Below, in pieces: positions 42,663 to 52,892 of a stretch of DNA of 64,000 bases; within the stretch, counting starts at the first letter, position 1, and every line of letters starts with the position of its first letter. The notes below the pieces were generated by a model that was given only the letters and a program-made list of their open reading frames with translations, searched no databases and was not told where the DNA came from. The stretch comes from Desulfocarbo indianensis (GTDB lineage: Bacteria > Desulfobacterota > Desulfarculia > Desulfarculales > Desulfarculaceae): contig LBMP01000006.1 of assembly GCA_001184205.1 (NCBI GenBank), positions 1 through 64,000 on the forward strand, in the 5' to 3' direction. The position numbers were made by a program, and so were the translations under genes.

Positions 42663-43726
42663 GTAAAGAGCAATACACCGAGCCTCCCAGCGGTGGCGAG
42701 CTGCTTGTCTACCAAACCGAGGATGGGCGGGTAAAACTGGACGTCCGCCTGGAGGATGAAACCGTCTGGCTGACCCAACAACTGATGGCGGAGTTGTTCC
42801 AGACCAGCAAGCAGAACATAAACCAGCACATTCAGGCCATTTACAAGGAAAGGGAATTGGAGCCGGAGGCAACTGTCAAGAAATTCTTGACAGTTCGCCA
42901 GGAGGGCAAGAGAGAGGTCCGCCGCAACCTGGACTACTACAATCTAGACATGATCATCTCGGTTGGCTACCGGGTCAAGAGCGCGGTGGCCACCCGTTTT
43001 CGCATCTGGGCCACCCAACGTCTCAAGGAGTACATAGTCAAGGGCTTCGTCATGGACGATGAGCGGCTCAAGAACCCGCCAGTGCGTGGTTCGGCCGTTC
43101 CAGACTATTTCGACGAGATGCTGGAACGCATCCGCGACATCCGCGCCAGCGAGCGGAGGATGTACCTGCGGGTCAAAGAAATTTTCGCCATGGCCGGGGA
43201 CTATGACCCATCCTGGAGCGAGACCACCAAGTTCTTCAGCGTCATCCAGAACAAGCTTCATTTTGCCGCCACCGGCATGACGGCTGCCGAGCTGATCCAG
43301 AGCCGAGCCGACCACCTGTTGCCCAACATGGGGCTGACCAATTGGAAAGGAGCAGAAGTCCGCAAGACCGACGTGACCACGGCCAAGAATTACCTCAAGG
43401 AAGAGGAGATCGACGAGCTTAATCGCATCGTGGTCATGTGGCTGGATTTTGCCGAAGATCAGGCCAGGCGCCGCAAACAGGTTTTCATGATGGACTGGGA
43501 GCAGAAGCTGGACGAATTTCTGCGGTTCAACGAACGGCAGGTGCTGTCCAATGCCGGGAAGGTGAGCAAGCGATCCGCTGACGAACGCGCCCGGTCCGAA
43601 TATGACAAGTTTGCTGTGCGCCGCCGGGAATACAAAGAAGCGCTGGGTGAACAGGACTACGTGAAAGAATTGGAGAAGGTGGCCAAGAGCCTACCAGAGA
43701 ATGGTAATGGTGGGGAAAAATTATGA
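42659..43726 (+). CDS. rhuM: RhuM-family protein
   Basis: A 355-residue protein with the RhuM pattern: VRLEDETVWLTQQLMAELF, TSKQNINQHIQAIY, EVRRNLDYYNLDMIISVGYRV, then RFRIWATQRLKEYI. Its N-terminus resembles a Bro/KilA-N-like DNA-binding fold. RhuM proteins often lie inside type I restriction operons, where they may regulate the system. GTG start in a GTGA overlap with hsdM, and its stop overlaps hsdS (ATGA). Confidence 0.85.
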   Translation: MSKEQYTEPPSGGELLVYQTEDGRVKLDVRLEDETVWLTQQLMAELFQTSKQNINQHIQAIYKERELEPEATVKKFLTVRQEGKREVRRNLDYYNLDMIISVGYRVKSAVATRFRIWATQRLKEYIVKGFVMDDERLKNPPVRGSAVPDYFDEMLERIRDIRASERRMYLRVKEIFAMAGDYDPSWSETTKFFSVIQNKLHFAATGMTAAELIQSRADHLLPNMGLTNWKGAEVRKTDVTTAKNYLKEEEIDELNRIVVMWLDFAEDQARRRKQVFMMDWEQKLDEFLRFNERQVLSNAGKVSKRSADERARSEYDKFAVRRREYKEALGEQDYVKELEKVAKSLPENGNGGEKL

Positions 43727-45135
43727 AGCCGTTTCCAGAATATAGAAATACAGATTTGAAATGGCTTGAGTCATTGCCAGTCTCATGGCGACTATCTCGT
43801 GCCAAACAAGTTTTTCGTCTTAGAACAGATAAAGCTCCTAACAACAATCAAATGGAACTACTTTCTATATACACTCACATTGGTGTAAAGCCCAGAAAAG
43901 ATCTTGAACAGCGAGGGAATAAGGCCTCCACAACTGATGGGTACTGGATTGTCAAGTATGGGGATATAATTTCAAACAAATTATTGGCATGGATGGGCGC
44001 GATTGGTGTTTCGCATTATGAAGGTGTAACGAGTCCTGCCTACGATATTTTAATGCCGAGACAACAATGTAATACCGATTTTTATCATTATCTTTTTCGG
44101 ACACCAATATATTTACAGCAATTCAAGATTAGATCTCGGGGCATAATGGATATGCGCCTCAGACTATATTTTGACCAATTAGGACAAATACCTATACCTA
44201 TTCCTCCTATCGACGACCAAAACCACATCGTCGGCTATCTTAATTGGAAAACATATCAGATCAATAAATTCATCCGCAACAAACGTCGGCTCATCGAATT
44301 GCTCTGGGAGCAAAAGCAGAACATCATTAACCAGGCCGTGACCCGGGGCCTTGATTTCGGCGTGAAGCTGAAGCCCAGCGGCGTGGAATGGATCGGGGAG
44401 ATTCCGGAGCATTGGGAGGTCAGGCGGCTTAGAACCCTGGCGACTGTCAGAGCCAGCGGTGTAGATAAAAATACTAACGATAATGAACTTCCTGTCAACC
44501 TTTGTAATTATGTAGACGTATACAAAAATGACAAAATAACCGCTGAGATTGATTTCATGAAGGCAACAGCAATGCCGGAAGAAATCCGTACATTCGGGCT
44601 GCAGGCGGGAGATGTAATCATCACTAAGGATTCGGAAACCTGGGAAGATATCGCCATACCAGCCTTTGTGCCCGAAACCTTGCCTGGCGTTATCTGTGCC
44701 TATCACCTGACCCTGGTTAGACCTTTTACAGGGGAAATCAACGGTGAATTCATGCACAGAGCCTTTTCCTCTGATCCCGTGGCGAAACAATTTCGCGTTT
44801 CAGCCAATGGGGTGACTAGGTTTGGCCTCTCACAAGGAGCGATCAAAGGAGCTTTTTTCCCTGTTCCTCCGCTGGAGGAGCAACTGCGGATTGTTAACCA
44901 CATAAATGAGAGATGCGACGAGATCAAACAGGCAACGGCCCGCGCTCAACGCGAAATTGAACTCATGCGCGAGTACCGCACCCGCTTGATTTCCGATGTG
45001 GTTACCGGCAAGGTGGACGTGCGCGGCATTGAGATGCCGGAAGTAACGGAAGAAGAATTGCTGGAACCAGATGAAGATGAGACCGCCACGGACGAGTTGA
45101 TCGAGGATGGGGGGAGCATGGATGACGCCGACTGA
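43723..45135 (+). CDS. hsdS: Type I specificity subunit HsdS
   Basis: A 470-residue protein with two target-recognition domains (about 1-180 and 220-400), each ended by a conserved helix: QIPIPPIDDQNHIVGYLNWK and KGAFFPVPPLEEQLRIVNHI. A central linker (WIGEIPEHWEVRRLRTLA) starts the second. Parts of the first domain are visibly AT-richer than neighbours, as is common for swappable domains. It sets the DNA site of the complex. Confidence 0.93.
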   Translation: MKPFPEYRNTDLKWLESLPVSWRLSRAKQVFRLRTDKAPNNNQMELLSIYTHIGVKPRKDLEQRGNKASTTDGYWIVKYGDIISNKLLAWMGAIGVSHYEGVTSPAYDILMPRQQCNTDFYHYLFRTPIYLQQFKIRSRGIMDMRLRLYFDQLGQIPIPIPPIDDQNHIVGYLNWKTYQINKFIRNKRRLIELLWEQKQNIINQAVTRGLDFGVKLKPSGVEWIGEIPEHWEVRRLRTLATVRASGVDKNTNDNELPVNLCNYVDVYKNDKITAEIDFMKATAMPEEIRTFGLQAGDVIITKDSETWEDIAIPAFVPETLPGVICAYHLTLVRPFTGEINGEFMHRAFSSDPVAKQFRVSANGVTRFGLSQGAIKGAFFPVPPLEEQLRIVNHINERCDEIKQATARAQREIELMREYRTRLISDVVTGKVDVRGIEMPEVTEEELLEPDEDETATDELIEDGGSMDDAD

Positions 45136-48073
45136 TACCAGCGAAAAGGGCCTCGAGTCCCTCATTGTAACCTCCCTTGTGCAAGAGGCGGGATACGTCC
45201 AAGGCGACTCCAAGGATTACGACCGCGACCACGCCGTGGACCTGGCTAAGCTCCTTCAATTTCTGTCCGCAACCCAGCCCGAAACCCTGGAGCAGCTTGG
45301 CATAGACCAGGAAGGCCCCAAACGAACCCAATTCTTGCACCGGCTGCAGGGAGAGATCGCCAAACGGGGTGTGATTGATGTATTGCGGGGAGGCATCAAA
45401 CACGGCCCAGCCACTATCGACCTGTTTTACGGCACCCCCACCCTAGGCAACGTGAAGGCTGCCGAACGGTTCGCGGCCAATATCTTCAGCGTCACACGCC
45501 AACTTCATTACAGCAAGGTGGAGTCGGCGCTCGCCCTGGACATGGCCATATTCATTAACGGCCTGCCAATCGCCACCTTTGAGCTAAAGAACAAACTGAC
45601 CAAACAGACCGTAGACGATGCCGTCCAGCAGTACAAGCGCGACCGCGACGAGAAGGAGCTGCTGTTCCAGTTCGCACGCTGCGTGGTCCACTTTGCGGTG
45701 GATGACCACGAAGTGAGGATGTGCACCCATCTGAAGGGCAAGCATTCCTGGTTCCTGCCCTTTAACAAAGGCCAAAAAGACGGCGCCGGCAACCCTCCCA
45801 ACCCTTCGGGTATTGCCACCGACTATCTTTGGAAGGAGATTCTGACCCAGCAGGGGCTTACCGACATCCTGGAAAACTACGCCCAGGTGGTGGAGGAGAA
45901 GGACGAGAAGACCGGCAAGAAAAGATACAAACAAATTTTCCCGCGCTATCACCAACTGTCCGTGGTGCGAATGCTCCTGGCCGATGTCCACGCGGTTGGC
46001 GTTGGCAAGCGTTATCTGATTCAGCACTCGGCCGGCAGCGGGAAAAGCAACTCCATAGCTTGGCTGGCGCACCAACTGGTGGGATTAGAGCATGATCGCA
46101 AGGTCGCTTTTGATACCGTCATTGTGGTCACGGACCGGCGTGTGCTGGACAAGCAAATAAAGGACACCATCAAGCAATTCGCCCAGGTGTCCGCCACGAT
46201 GGGCCATGCCGAGCGTAGCGGAGATCTTCGCAGATTCCTTAAGGCCGGAAAGAAGATCATCATCACCACGGTGCAGAAGTTCCCCTTCATTTTAGATGAG
46301 ATTGGAGATGAACACCGGGGCAACAAGTTCGCCATCATCATTGACGAGGCTCATTCCAGCCAGGGGGGGCGGACCGCCGCCAAAATGAATATGGCCCTGG
46401 CCGAGGGCCAAGAAGGCGTTCCGGACGAAGAGGAAACTTTTGAAGACAAAATCAACAAAATCATGGAAGGCAGGAAGATGCTGGCCAATGCCAGCTACTT
46501 CGCCTTCACCGCCACGCCTAAGAACAAAACCCTGGAGATTTTCGGCCGGCCTTCCCCACAACCTGATGGGACAGTCCAGCACTACCCTTTCCACAGCTAC
46601 ACCATGAAACAGGCCATCCAGGAAGGCTTCATCCTGGATGTGTTGAAGAACTACACCCCGGTGGAAAGCTATTACCGCCTGGCAAAAACCGTGGAGGATG
46701 ATCCACTGTTCGATGTGAAAAAGGCCCAGAGGAAACTCCGGCGCTATGTGGAATCACACGAACAGGCCATCCGCGACAAGGCGGAGATCATGGTGGACCA
46801 TTTCCACGCACAGGTGATTGGCCACAGTAAGCTTGGTGGCAAGGCCCGGGCCATGGTCATCACCGGAGGCATCGAGAGGGCCATCCAGTACTACCATGCC
46901 TTTCTGGAATACCTAAAGGAACGCAAAAGTCCCTATCTCCCCATCGTGGCCTTTTCCGGAGAGCATGAATATGGTGGACAGAAAGTAACCGAGGCTAGCC
47001 TCAACAAGTTCCCCAGCAGCCAAATCCCGGATAAAATCCAGCAAGACCCCTATCGCTTCTTGATCGTGGCGGACAAGTTTCAAACCGGCTATGACGAGCC
47101 GCTCCTGCACACCATGTATGTGGACAAGGCGCTTTCCGGCGTCAAGGCAGTGCAGACTCTGTCCAGGCTCAACCGATCTCATCCTCAGAAGCACGACACC
47201 TTTGTGCTGGATTTCTATAACGACTCGGAAACCATTCAGAGGTCGTTCGACCCCTATTACCGAACCACCATTCTCAGCGACGAGACCGATCCCAACAAGT
47301 TGCACGATCTCAAGTCTGATCTGGACGGCTACCAGGTTTACAGCCAGGACCAAATAGACGATCTGGTGTCGTTATACCTTGATGGAGCGGACCGCGATAA
47401 GCTCGACCCCATCCTGGACGCCTGTGTGGCAACCTACAACGCAGACCTGGATGAAGACGGACAGGTTGATTTCAAGGGCAAAGCCAAGACGTTCGTGCGC
47501 ACCTATGGCTTCTTGGCCTCCATCCTGCCGTATTCAAATGCCGAATGGGAAAAGCTCTCCATTTTTCTGAACTTCCTCATTCCCAAGCTTCCGGCGCCCA
47601 AAGAGGAGGATTTGTCCCGGGGCATATTGGAAGCGATAGACATGGATAGCTACCGCGTCGAAGTTAAATCTTCGATGAGCATAGACTTGGCCGACCAGGA
47701 TGCGGAGATTGAACCGGTTCCCACCAAGGGGGGTGGGCGTAAGCCAGAGCCCGAACTGGACCAGCTCAGCAATATCATCAAAGCCTTCAATGATCAGTTC
47801 GGCAACATCGAATGGAAGGATGGCGACAAGATTCGCAAGGTCATCGCCGAGGATATCCCAGCCAAGGTGGCAGCAGACGCAGCCTACCAGAATGCCATGA
47901 AGAACAATGACAAGAAGACCGCCCGGATAGAACACGACGCCGCGCTGCAGCGGGTTATGATCGACCTTTTGTCCGACCACACTGAGCTTTTCAAGCAGTT
48001 CAGCGACAACCCGTCATTTAAAAAATGGCTTGGCGATACAATTTTTGGGGTGACTTATCGGGCTCCAGCGTAA
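45122..48073 (+). CDS. hsdR: Type I restriction subunit HsdR
   Basis: About 983 residues. N-terminal nuclease region with GLPIATFELKNKL (the ExK of PD-(D/E)XK) near 150, then helicase motifs SAGSGKSNSIAWLA (motif I), DEAHSSQ (II), FTATPKNKT (III) and a late domain with QTLSRLNRSHP (VI). It translocates and cuts unmodified DNA. ATG 45122 has GGGGGGAG upstream and overlaps the end of hsdS. Confidence 0.95.
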   Translation: MTPTDTSEKGLESLIVTSLVQEAGYVQGDSKDYDRDHAVDLAKLLQFLSATQPETLEQLGIDQEGPKRTQFLHRLQGEIAKRGVIDVLRGGIKHGPATIDLFYGTPTLGNVKAAERFAANIFSVTRQLHYSKVESALALDMAIFINGLPIATFELKNKLTKQTVDDAVQQYKRDRDEKELLFQFARCVVHFAVDDHEVRMCTHLKGKHSWFLPFNKGQKDGAGNPPNPSGIATDYLWKEILTQQGLTDILENYAQVVEEKDEKTGKKRYKQIFPRYHQLSVVRMLLADVHAVGVGKRYLIQHSAGSGKSNSIAWLAHQLVGLEHDRKVAFDTVIVVTDRRVLDKQIKDTIKQFAQVSATMGHAERSGDLRRFLKAGKKIIITTVQKFPFILDEIGDEHRGNKFAIIIDEAHSSQGGRTAAKMNMALAEGQEGVPDEEETFEDKINKIMEGRKMLANASYFAFTATPKNKTLEIFGRPSPQPDGTVQHYPFHSYTMKQAIQEGFILDVLKNYTPVESYYRLAKTVEDDPLFDVKKAQRKLRRYVESHEQAIRDKAEIMVDHFHAQVIGHSKLGGKARAMVITGGIERAIQYYHAFLEYLKERKSPYLPIVAFSGEHEYGGQKVTEASLNKFPSSQIPDKIQQDPYRFLIVADKFQTGYDEPLLHTMYVDKALSGVKAVQTLSRLNRSHPQKHDTFVLDFYNDSETIQRSFDPYYRTTILSDETDPNKLHDLKSDLDGYQVYSQDQIDDLVSLYLDGADRDKLDPILDACVATYNADLDEDGQVDFKGKAKTFVRTYGFLASILPYSNAEWEKLSIFLNFLIPKLPAPKEEDLSRGILEAIDMDSYRVEVKSSMSIDLADQDAEIEPVPTKGGGRKPEPELDQLSNIIKAFNDQFGNIEWKDGDKIRKVIAEDIPAKVAADAAYQNAMKNNDKKTARIEHDAALQRVMIDLLSDHTELFKQFSDNPSFKKWLGDTIFGVTYRAPA

Positions 48074-48124
48074 CGACTGCTTATTGCCAACATTATCCAG
48101 ATTCGCCAACCAACGATTGTGTTG

Positions 48125-48358
48125 TGGACGTAGGGCTGGACGTAGGCAGCCTTGTCGAGGGCGGCCGGTCGGTTTTTACCGCGTCCGATAGTCGCAGCTA
48201 AGTGGCTGAAAAGGGTGGGGTGCGAATCTTCCATGTATTCTGCGGTCAACGGCATGTATCATGTGAATGCTAATAATATCAATGACTAAAGATTTAATGC
48301 GGTTCACACTTGGCTTTTTGCTGTTGCCGCGGCTTCTGGACGTAGGATTGGACGTAGG
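48125..48358. repeat. Paired TGGACGTAGG repeats
   Basis: TGGACGTAGG occurs at 48125, 48137, 48337 and 48349, in two pairs with 12-bp spacing. A diverged pair, GTGACGTAGG and TTGACGTAGC, lies at 52873-52892. Such pairs are typical of integrase arm-type sites. No gene covers 48074-48560; the AT-richer stretch near 48260 holds nothing I can identify. Confidence 0.55.
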
Positions 48359-48560
48359 GAGACACCGACTCAGGCGGCTGGTTTGGCCATCCGGGCCTAG
48401 AATCAAGCTTTAAGTCCCTGAAAATTGGCCTTCACGGTGATGCCCTCCGGCGAAACGCGCCGGAGGCGGGATGATTTTGCCCTTAGCAGCCTCCTATTGA
48501 GATCAACATTTTTGCTAGAGTTTAAAATCACACATCTAAAGTATGACCACAGGTCAATTC

Positions 48561-49361
48561 TCAATACCCGCCTCGATCCCAATGCCGTTTCAACCATTGA
48601 AATAGAACGGCCAAGCCCTTGGACAGATGTCGGCTCCATGATTTTGTCATTTTCCATGCTATATTAGCTGAATCGTGGATACGACGCCCCTTGACTATCT
48701 CGGAGGCATGCAGGGATGGTGCATCTTTTTCACCAATCGATTTCTGACAATCCCTGAGCATTGTCTGCGTAACGAAATAATTCGTAGCTATCCACTGTGG
48801 TAAGAGTTCGAGACGGTTTAAGAATTCTTCCCTCCCTCTGGGAAAAGGCTTCTGCAGGCCAGGCTCCAAAAATAATAAATCTCCCAAGATAAATGCCATG
48901 CCCGCCTTAATGCTGCGAGAGCCTGGGAGGCCTTGCCAACGCAGTGAGCCGTCTTCATCTTTTATAACCTCATGCTTCCCTAGGCGATAGTTGCCCGTTT
49001 GGGGTATTTCACAGTGAATTGCCAGCTTTTCACCGGAATAGCAGTCTGTTGCTGAGACGGCCGCTAGGGCGGCGACCTCTTCCCAAGTCAGACGCTGTCC
49101 GTTGCTGCATCGCGAAAGGCGCGCATTGACGCAATAGAATCTAGTTCTCTCCCAAGCGGGAAGGCACTTGAGGCTATCAAGGAAGTCACCCTTGAAACCT
49201 CCTGGTTCCTCCATGAGTGGGGGACCTATGAAAAGAACATCGCCCAATTTATAGCATCGCCCCTCCACAACGGCGGCGAACCCGGCGTGGGCCTGCCAGC
49301 GCAATTCGGATCCGCCGATGTCGCTCAGTTGGTACTCATCCATTTGATAATAGTGCGGCAA
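48561..49361 (-). CDS. Hypothetical protein with two internal repeats
   Basis: A 266-residue protein made of two similar halves: LRWQAHAGFAAVVEGRCYKLGDVLFIGPPL and the later LRWQGLPGSRSIKAGMAFILGDLLFLEPGL, each followed by FL..L..LP.W and a Cys-containing strand. Unrecognised. A plus-strand frame at 48425-48667 overlaps its 3' end and is rejected. Confidence 0.5.
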   Translation of the reverse strand: MPHYYQMDEYQLSDIGGSELRWQAHAGFAAVVEGRCYKLGDVLFIGPPLMEEPGGFKGDFLDSLKCLPAWERTRFYCVNARLSRCSNGQRLTWEEVAALAAVSATDCYSGEKLAIHCEIPQTGNYRLGKHEVIKDEDGSLRWQGLPGSRSIKAGMAFILGDLLFLEPGLQKPFPRGREEFLNRLELLPQWIATNYFVTQTMLRDCQKSIGEKDAPSLHASEIVKGRRIHDSANIAWKMTKSWSRHLSKGLAVLFQWLKRHWDRGGY

Positions 49362-49437
49362 CTTACCTGTATTCTCCAGGCCATTACCCGGCGAATGGGG
49401 CTAAAAGCCTTGTGCTGGAAGCTGGGACAGCAACGGT

Positions 49438-49977
49438 TCACTGGGCCGGAATCTTTACATCGTCATCGTCAAAATCACCGTCGGCGGCCCTGGGGTGGCA
49501 TGCTCCGCAGTTGGCGAATGAACCCACTGATTTTCGCTGGAAGGCCCCCTTTGGAACGTCGTCGTCCTTGTGTTTATGGATGATGTAAGGAATCTCGGTT
49601 ATACGGAGAGGGGCTTGACCTCTCAAGCTCTTCATTATCTTGCGGGAGATCTTGCTGGAAGACTTATCAGCGGCATTGGCATCTAAATATGTCAGCAACT
49701 CCTGCCGCTCCAGTTGGCCTAGGGATAGATCTTCACCAAAATGATCCGATTGCCCAGTCAGTATCCGCCGCCAAGAGGCGGATGGAAGCAATACGGTAGG
49801 ATAGGCCAGATGACAGCCGCCGCACCTTTCGGTGTAAAGCTTATTTGCCGGCGCGGCTAATTCGCGGGCCTTGTGAGTTTTTTTGTCGCGATGGTCATCC
49901 GCAATAGCCTGCAATAAGAAGGGCCCCATCAGCAAGCTGATACCCAATGCCAACACTGTCGTCGCGCCATTGTTCAT
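49438..49977 (-). CDS. Diheme cytochrome c-like protein
   Basis: A protein of about 179 residues, with a signal peptide (TTVLALGISLLMGPFLLQ) and two heme-binding motifs, CGGCH and CGACH. This fits the DHC diheme family, periplasmic electron carriers. ATG 49977 has GGAG upstream. Diheme c-type proteins are common in Desulfobacterota and other Proteobacteria. Confidence 0.8.
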   Translation of the reverse strand: MNNGATTVLALGISLLMGPFLLQAIADDHRDKKTHKARELAAPANKLYTERCGGCHLAYPTVLLPSASWRRILTGQSDHFGEDLSLGQLERQELLTYLDANAADKSSSKISRKIMKSLRGQAPLRITEIPYIIHKHKDDDVPKGAFQRKSVGSFANCGACHPRAADGDFDDDDVKIPAQ

Positions 49978-50085
49978 TGCAACTAACTCCATAGCGTTAA
50001 TAGTGCTTACCTGGAAAAATCATACTCTATTAAACACGACTAATTAATATAAATACGAACTAGCATTCCCAAGAACCTATTTGGT

Positions 50086-52659
50086 TTATTTCACATCGTT
50101 ACCCTCAGTACGGCGTCCTTTGAACAGCTTGAAAACCTCGAACCAAGAAATTCCAAGAATCCCCGCCAAAAGGCAAATCACCAAGTCGTGCATGTGCAGC
50201 ACATAGAAATGGAAGAGATTTCGCAAGCCGGGCAAAAATAGGATCAAGGCAAGGAACACCACGGCTCCGCCCAGAACCCACCTCAGGGCAGAGTTGGGCC
50301 TTCTTGCCATATGCCAGATGGAAACGGACCAGGAGCGGTTGCTCAGGATCAGGCCCAAATTGGCGATCACCAAGCTGGTGAAAGTCAGGGCCCGGGCCTC
50401 GTCCTCGCCGTGGCCTCGATAATAAGAAACCAGATAGACTGTGAGCAGTATGGCCAACACTGAGGCCCCCTGCAAAAGGCTGATGGAAAGGGTTTGCCAA
50501 TTGAACAGAGGTTCCGAAGGATCACGCGGTGGCCGCTCCATCAGGTCCGGCTCTCCTTCGTCCGCCTCGAAAATCAGAGTGCAAGCCGGGTCAATGATCA
50601 TTTCCAGAAAAACTATGTGCACCGGCAGTAGGATCAAAGGCCAGCCCATAATAACAGGGGCCAGGGAAAGACCGGCGATGGGAACATGTACAGCCAGCAC
50701 GTAGGCCATAGCCTTTTTAAGGTTGTCGAAAATGCGCCGGCCCATGCGCACTGCGGCTACGATGGAGGCGAAGTCGTCATCCATGAGCACCAAGTCGGCC
50801 GCTTCTCGGGCCACATCCGTTCCTCGCGCTCCCATTGCTACGCCAATATGGGCCGCCTTCAAGGCCGGGGCGTCGTTGATCCCATCCCCGGTCATGGCCA
50901 CAACCTCGCCTTGCTCCTTCAGTGTTTTCACCAAAAGGAGCTTCTGATCTGGAGTCACTCGGGCGAAAACATTGACTTCACGAAGGCGTCGCCCCAGGGA
51001 TTCCTGATCCAAGGCGGCCATCTCAGGCCCTGAGAGTACCTCCTGTGGGTTATGTAGCCCGGCTTGGGCGGCGATACAGCGGGCGGTGGTGGGATGATCT
51101 CCGGTGATCATGATCACCCGGATGCCAGCCCCATAGCATTCGGCAATGGCCTGGGGAGCAGAAACCCGCAAAGGGTCTCGGAGGCCCAATATCCCCAGGA
51201 ATTCGAAGTTGAATTCGTGCTGCCCCTGGGGCAGATTGGCCTGGCCCAAACGAGCGGCGGCAACGCCCAGGGTGCGAAGCCCCTCGCGCCCCATCCGTTG
51301 GACCAGATCTTCCACCTCATCTGCGGCTTGCTTGTCCAGGTGGCAAAGGTCGGCCACCGCCTCGGGAGCACCCTTGGCGGCGATCACGAACTCATTGCTG
51401 CGACTGGACCGCCAGACATGGGAGATGGCCAGCAACTCTCGGCTGAGGGGATACTCGCGCACCAGCTCCCAGTCGTCGTGCCAGTGGTCGCTTTGCCCTA
51501 GCCACTTCTCCCCGGCCTCGCGGATGGCCATATCCATGGGATCGACAGGGTCCCGCTGGCTGGCCAGTACGGCAAATTCCAGCAGGTGGTGAAAGTTCTC
51601 TGGCAGACGGTCGAAGCATCCGGTGGAAAGTTCGCAGGTTTCTTGGTTGGCCTGCATCATGGCCAGGGCCATACGGTTTTCGGTGAGGGTGCCGGTCTTG
51701 TCGGTGCACAACACAGTGGCGGAGCCAAGGGTCTCCACCGCCGGCAAGCGCCGGGTCAGCACTCGATTCTGGGAGATGCGCCAAGCGCCTAGAGCCAGGA
51801 AGATGGCCAGGACGACGGGAAATTCCTCGGGAAGCATGGCCATGGCCAGGGTCAGCCCGGCCAGGAAGCCACCTAGCCAGTCCTTGTGGGTGAGACTGTA
51901 AAGGACAACCACCACGCTGCAAAGCAGTATCCCTGCCAGGGCCAGCCTGCGTACCAGACGGGAGGTTTCGGTCTGTAAAGGGGTGGGTTCCTGCTCCAGC
52001 TCCGCCAAGGAGCGGCCAATGCGACCCATCTCGGTGTGCTCACCAACTGCATCGACCCGGGCCAGCCCCAAGCCGCCCACCACCATGCTCCCGGAATAAA
52101 TGGCCGAAGAGTTGCGGTCTCCAACACCGGTCGAGATGTCGGAGACGTCCTGACAAGGATGTTTGCCCACCGCCTCTGATTCGCCAGTGAGAAGGGATTC
52201 ATCTAGGAAGAGGTTACGCGCGGAAAGCAATGTGGCATCGGCGGCAACCCGATCTCCTTCCGTGATCAGCATCAGGTCGCCCACAACCACTTCCCGGCCT
52301 GGTATGCGCTGTTGACGTCCATCCCGTATAACAAGGGCCCGAGGGCTGGCTAACTGGCGCAGGGCGGCCACTGCTCTTTCAGTCTTGCGCTCTTGATAGA
52401 GGGTTATCCCCATGACCAAAAGCACAAACCCCATGAGCATGATGGCCTCGCGCAGGTCCCCTAAGAGGAAATAGATGCTGCCCGCCCCTAAGAGTAGAAG
52501 CAGCATCGGCTCGCGGGCCACCCCCAGAGCTATGGTCCAGACTGAGCGCGGTTTGGCTGTGGGCAGTTCGTTGTAGCCATCCGAAGCGAGACGGGCTGCC
52601 ACTTGCTGTGAGGAGAGTCCGGAAAGTTCATCTTTGCAAATGTCAGACAAAGATGGCAT
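50086..52659 (-). CDS. P-type cation-transporting ATPase
   Basis: An 857-residue P2-type ATPase: SLLTGESEAV (actuator TGES), LCTDKTGTLTENRM (phosphorylated Asp), VIMITGDHPTTAR and MTGDGINDAPALK, with about ten membrane segments. LPEEFPVV in the transport region replaces the PEGL of Ca pumps, as in many bacterial P2A enzymes. It may pump calcium, protons or other cations. This gene looks like ordinary bacterial chromosomal content. Confidence 0.92.
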   Translation of the reverse strand: MPSLSDICKDELSGLSSQQVAARLASDGYNELPTAKPRSVWTIALGVAREPMLLLLLGAGSIYFLLGDLREAIMLMGFVLLVMGITLYQERKTERAVAALRQLASPRALVIRDGRQQRIPGREVVVGDLMLITEGDRVAADATLLSARNLFLDESLLTGESEAVGKHPCQDVSDISTGVGDRNSSAIYSGSMVVGGLGLARVDAVGEHTEMGRIGRSLAELEQEPTPLQTETSRLVRRLALAGILLCSVVVVLYSLTHKDWLGGFLAGLTLAMAMLPEEFPVVLAIFLALGAWRISQNRVLTRRLPAVETLGSATVLCTDKTGTLTENRMALAMMQANQETCELSTGCFDRLPENFHHLLEFAVLASQRDPVDPMDMAIREAGEKWLGQSDHWHDDWELVREYPLSRELLAISHVWRSSRSNEFVIAAKGAPEAVADLCHLDKQAADEVEDLVQRMGREGLRTLGVAAARLGQANLPQGQHEFNFEFLGILGLRDPLRVSAPQAIAECYGAGIRVIMITGDHPTTARCIAAQAGLHNPQEVLSGPEMAALDQESLGRRLREVNVFARVTPDQKLLLVKTLKEQGEVVAMTGDGINDAPALKAAHIGVAMGARGTDVAREAADLVLMDDDFASIVAAVRMGRRIFDNLKKAMAYVLAVHVPIAGLSLAPVIMGWPLILLPVHIVFLEMIIDPACTLIFEADEGEPDLMERPPRDPSEPLFNWQTLSISLLQGASVLAILLTVYLVSYYRGHGEDEARALTFTSLVIANLGLILSNRSWSVSIWHMARRPNSALRWVLGGAVVFLALILFLPGLRNLFHFYVLHMHDLVICLLAGILGISWFEVFKLFKGRRTEGNDVK

Positions 52660-52872
52660 TTAGCCTGTCTTTCTGCCTAAAGAACAGTGAGCTTAATGCA
52701 CCAATAAACCATTTGAACGCTAGTATATCACAAGCCAGGGGTCTCCTCTTCCCAAAATCCTAAGACGGAAGCACATATGACGTAATGTGCCATAGGTGCC
52801 TGAGTTCCTGGCCCCGGGGCTTACCGCTCAACTTTTATGCAGTATATTGCCACAGCAACTGAAGGTATTGCG
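52660..52872. other. Intergenic upstream of the P-type ATPase
   Basis: No gene seen. A short AT-rich stretch (52720-52730) upstream of the ATPase may hold its promoter, but I cannot define boxes confidently. Confidence 0.3.
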
Positions 52873-52892
52873 TGACGTAGGATTTGACGTAG
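52873..52892. repeat. Diverged paired TGACGTAG repeats
   Basis: TGACGTAGG at 52873 and TTGACGTAG at 52884-52892, 12 bp apart, match the pairs at 48.1-48.4 kb. They lie about 100 bp before the tRNA-Asp fragment. Confidence 0.5.

Noticed and set aside
48425-48667. 80-residue plus-strand frame
   Set aside because: Overlaps the end of the repeated-halves gene, no ribosome site, no recognisable motif.
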